Shown here piece by piece: positions 62,966 to 64,000 of a DNA stretch of 64,000 nt (the first letter of the stretch is position 1; each line of letters begins with the position of its first letter). Both the position numbers and the translations under genes were made by a program. The stretch is from assembly GCA_963589005.1 (NCBI GenBank), contig CAVAJR010000003.1, forward strand, positions 1 to 64,000, read 5' to 3'. This stretch comes from RGIG5612 sp963589005 (lineage in GTDB: Bacteria; Bacillota; Clostridia; Lachnospirales; Lachnospiraceae). Under the pieces are notes generated by a model, which saw nothing but the letters and a program-made list of their open reading frames with translations, was not told the origin of the DNA and did not search any database.

Positions 62966-63513
62966 AAAGAAAAAACAGCCTAGGATGGAGCGAATTGATC
63001 GTTGGCTTGCTTCTGATCTTGCTTGGCATTCTGACCTTTATTCGCCCGGAAAGTATGCTGACGGGAGCGGTTGTAATTTATGGTGTGATCGCCATTGTGA
63101 TGGGCATTGAGGATATTGTAGTTTATGCCCGTCTATCTCGTTTTACCGGTTTTGGTCCGATGCTGTCGTTGATCTCCGGAATTTTAAGTGTTATGTGCGG
63201 TGTAATGCTGGTTGCCAATCCCGATGTCGGCAAATGGGCACTGACAGTTCTCCTTCCAATCTGGTTTATCGCACACTGTATTTCGGAATTGACACGAACG
63301 AATCTGATACGCCTGATTGGTAATCCGTTTTATTACTACTTTTCGATGATCCTGAACGTTCTCGGGCTTGTGCTAGGTTTAGTGATGATATTCAGTCCGG
63401 CGCTTTCCTTTGTGACGATCAGAGCAATCTGTTACATGGTAGCGATATATTTGATCCTGTTTGGCATTGAAAGCATTATTTCGGCCTTCGCCCGCAGAAA
63501 CTCTGACTGGTAA
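62962..63513 (+). CDS. HdeD-like membrane protein (DUF308 family)
   Basis: This 183-residue integral membrane protein has six hydrophobic helices arranged as three DUF308 pairs (LLLILLGILTF, then GPMLSLISGILSVMCGVML and so on). In enterobacteria HdeD supports acid resistance; the function in Firmicutes is unknown. It overlaps the ftsH stop by four bases and shares its CGN-rich codon use, so the two moved and are expressed together. FtsH plus HdeD pairs are also known from transferable heat- and stress-resistance islands of Proteobacteria; a parallel is possible but not shown. Confidence 0.82.
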   Translation: MKRKNSLGWSELIVGLLLILLGILTFIRPESMLTGAVVIYGVIAIVMGIEDIVVYARLSRFTGFGPMLSLISGILSVMCGVMLVANPDVGKWALTVLLPIWFIAHCISELTRTNLIRLIGNPFYYYFSMILNVLGLVLGLVMIFSPALSFVTIRAICYMVAIYLILFGIESIISAFARRNSDW

Positions 63514-63714
63514 TACAGAGCAGATACAGCGAAGAGCTTCATTTTACGTATCGCATCATAATTGTTCAGATGAATAAGGTTGTAATATATTTTCGATGAT
63601 TCAGAAGAATTTGGGCAAGTGGTTTAAAATTTCTCTGTTTGCAGTTAAAATAAAATGGTATCGAATATTAGATAATATTACAGCAGTTTCTGATGCAGAA
63701 AGAGAGAAATGATA

Positions 63715-64000
63715 ATGATAGATATCAAAGCAAAACCGTTTTATCTTGATGATGAAGGCGTAAAATGGGTAGAAGAAACTAAGAAAAATATGTCATTAGA
63801 GGAGAAGATCGGACAGCTATTTGTACCTGTCGGATATTCTGCTGAACCTGAATACCTGCAGCATGAGATGCTGGATCATCATGTGGGAGGGATTTTATAT
63901 CGCAGCGGCAACGGTAAAGAAACACAGGACGGTCACCGGTGGCTGCAAGAGAGAAGTAAGATCCCTATGTTTATAGCTGCTAATCTTGAGACAGGCGGGG
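63715..64000 (+). CDS. Glycoside hydrolase family 3 protein, 3' truncated by window edge
   Basis: About 95 residues of the N-terminus are visible. They show the GH3 opening pattern MSLEEKIGQLFVPVGYS, then HHVGGILYRSGNG, and IPMFIAANLETGG at the edge. This is the part of the (beta/alpha)8 barrel seen in beta-N-acetylglucosaminidases (NagZ) and related glycosidases. The catalytic aspartate lies beyond the window. Codon use returns to the AGA-rich style. The 201-base gap before it holds no gene or clear terminator. Confidence 0.82.
   Translation, partial: MIDIKAKPFYLDDEGVKWVEETKKNMSLEEKIGQLFVPVGYSAEPEYLQHEMLDHHVGGILYRSGNGKETQDGHRWLQERSKIPMFIAANLETGG

Noticed and set aside
61014..64000. Attachment-site duplication of the ssrA 3' end as proof of an integrated island
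   Set aside because: No second copy of the ssrA end and no integrase gene appear up to the window edge, so only composition supports transfer.
1..64000. CRISPR arrays, insertion sequences, prophage
   Set aside because: No regularly spaced repeats, transposase, integrase or phage structural gene was seen.

Overview
The window reads as a chromosomal segment of a low-to-moderate GC Firmicute, most likely a member of the Lachnospiraceae (inference). The grounds are the gene blocks nusB-xseA-xseB-ispA-dxs-tlyA-nadK, rpmB/fakA/recG and addB-addA, the family resemblance of the proteins, strong AGGAGG-type ribosome binding sites, frequent TTG starts and AGA-rich arginine codon use. Almost everything is core metabolism and information processing on the + strand. 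Only asnS and rpmB are on the - strand. I saw no phage, transposase or CRISPR array.

Layout. 1-10.1 kb: 3' part of an AEC transporter, the AddAB helicase-nuclease pair, a peptidase S66 enzyme and a DMT transporter, ending at a bidirectional terminator shared with asnS (-). 11.8-13.6 kb: a two-gene SufC + short SufB/D-like pair. 13.7-20.1 kb: aminopeptidase P, a diacylglycerol-kinase-like lipid kinase, rpoD, lepB, an N-terminally short MurE-type ligase and a small membrane protein. 20.1-30.5 kb: a branched-chain amino acid region in the order ilvB-ilvN-ilvC / ilvD / leuC-leuD / leuB-leuA, covering pyruvate to the keto acids of valine and leucine (no aminotransferase is present). It is preceded by an Ile/Leu/Val-rich 31-residue leader peptide and an attenuator-like hairpin. 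Two related palindromic repeats lie in opposite orientation on either side of leuCD.

30.6-34.3 kb: an AT-rich four-gene operon (lipoprotein, two ABC-2 permeases, ATPase) behind an unusual long structured leader. 34.4-36.3 kb: two identical tRNA-Gly(GCC) genes on either side of a patatin-like gene, then a 163-bp palindromic element and rpmB (-). 36.6-51.4 kb: fakA, recG, ddl, murF, a YprB-type nuclease, a CBS protein, tyrS, alaS, a GalM-like protein that lacks both usual active-site histidines, a zinc-ribbon membrane protein and rlmH. 51.5-59.5 kb: nusB-xseA-xseB-ispA-dxs-tlyA-nadK-gpmI, many with overlapping stops and starts. 59.7-61.0 kb: secG, smpB and tmRNA (ssrA). 61.1-63.5 kb: an ftsH-hdeD pair whose codon use differs sharply from the rest, which suggests acquisition beside ssrA. 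The window ends inside a GH3 glycosidase.

The observations most worth a second look are the candidate leader-peptide attenuator of ilvBNC, the inverted palindromic repeats around leuCD, the minimal SufBC pair, the leader and operon at 30.6-34.3 kb, the short MurE with a DDPH motif, the GalM-like protein without catalytic histidines, and the ftsH-hdeD block.
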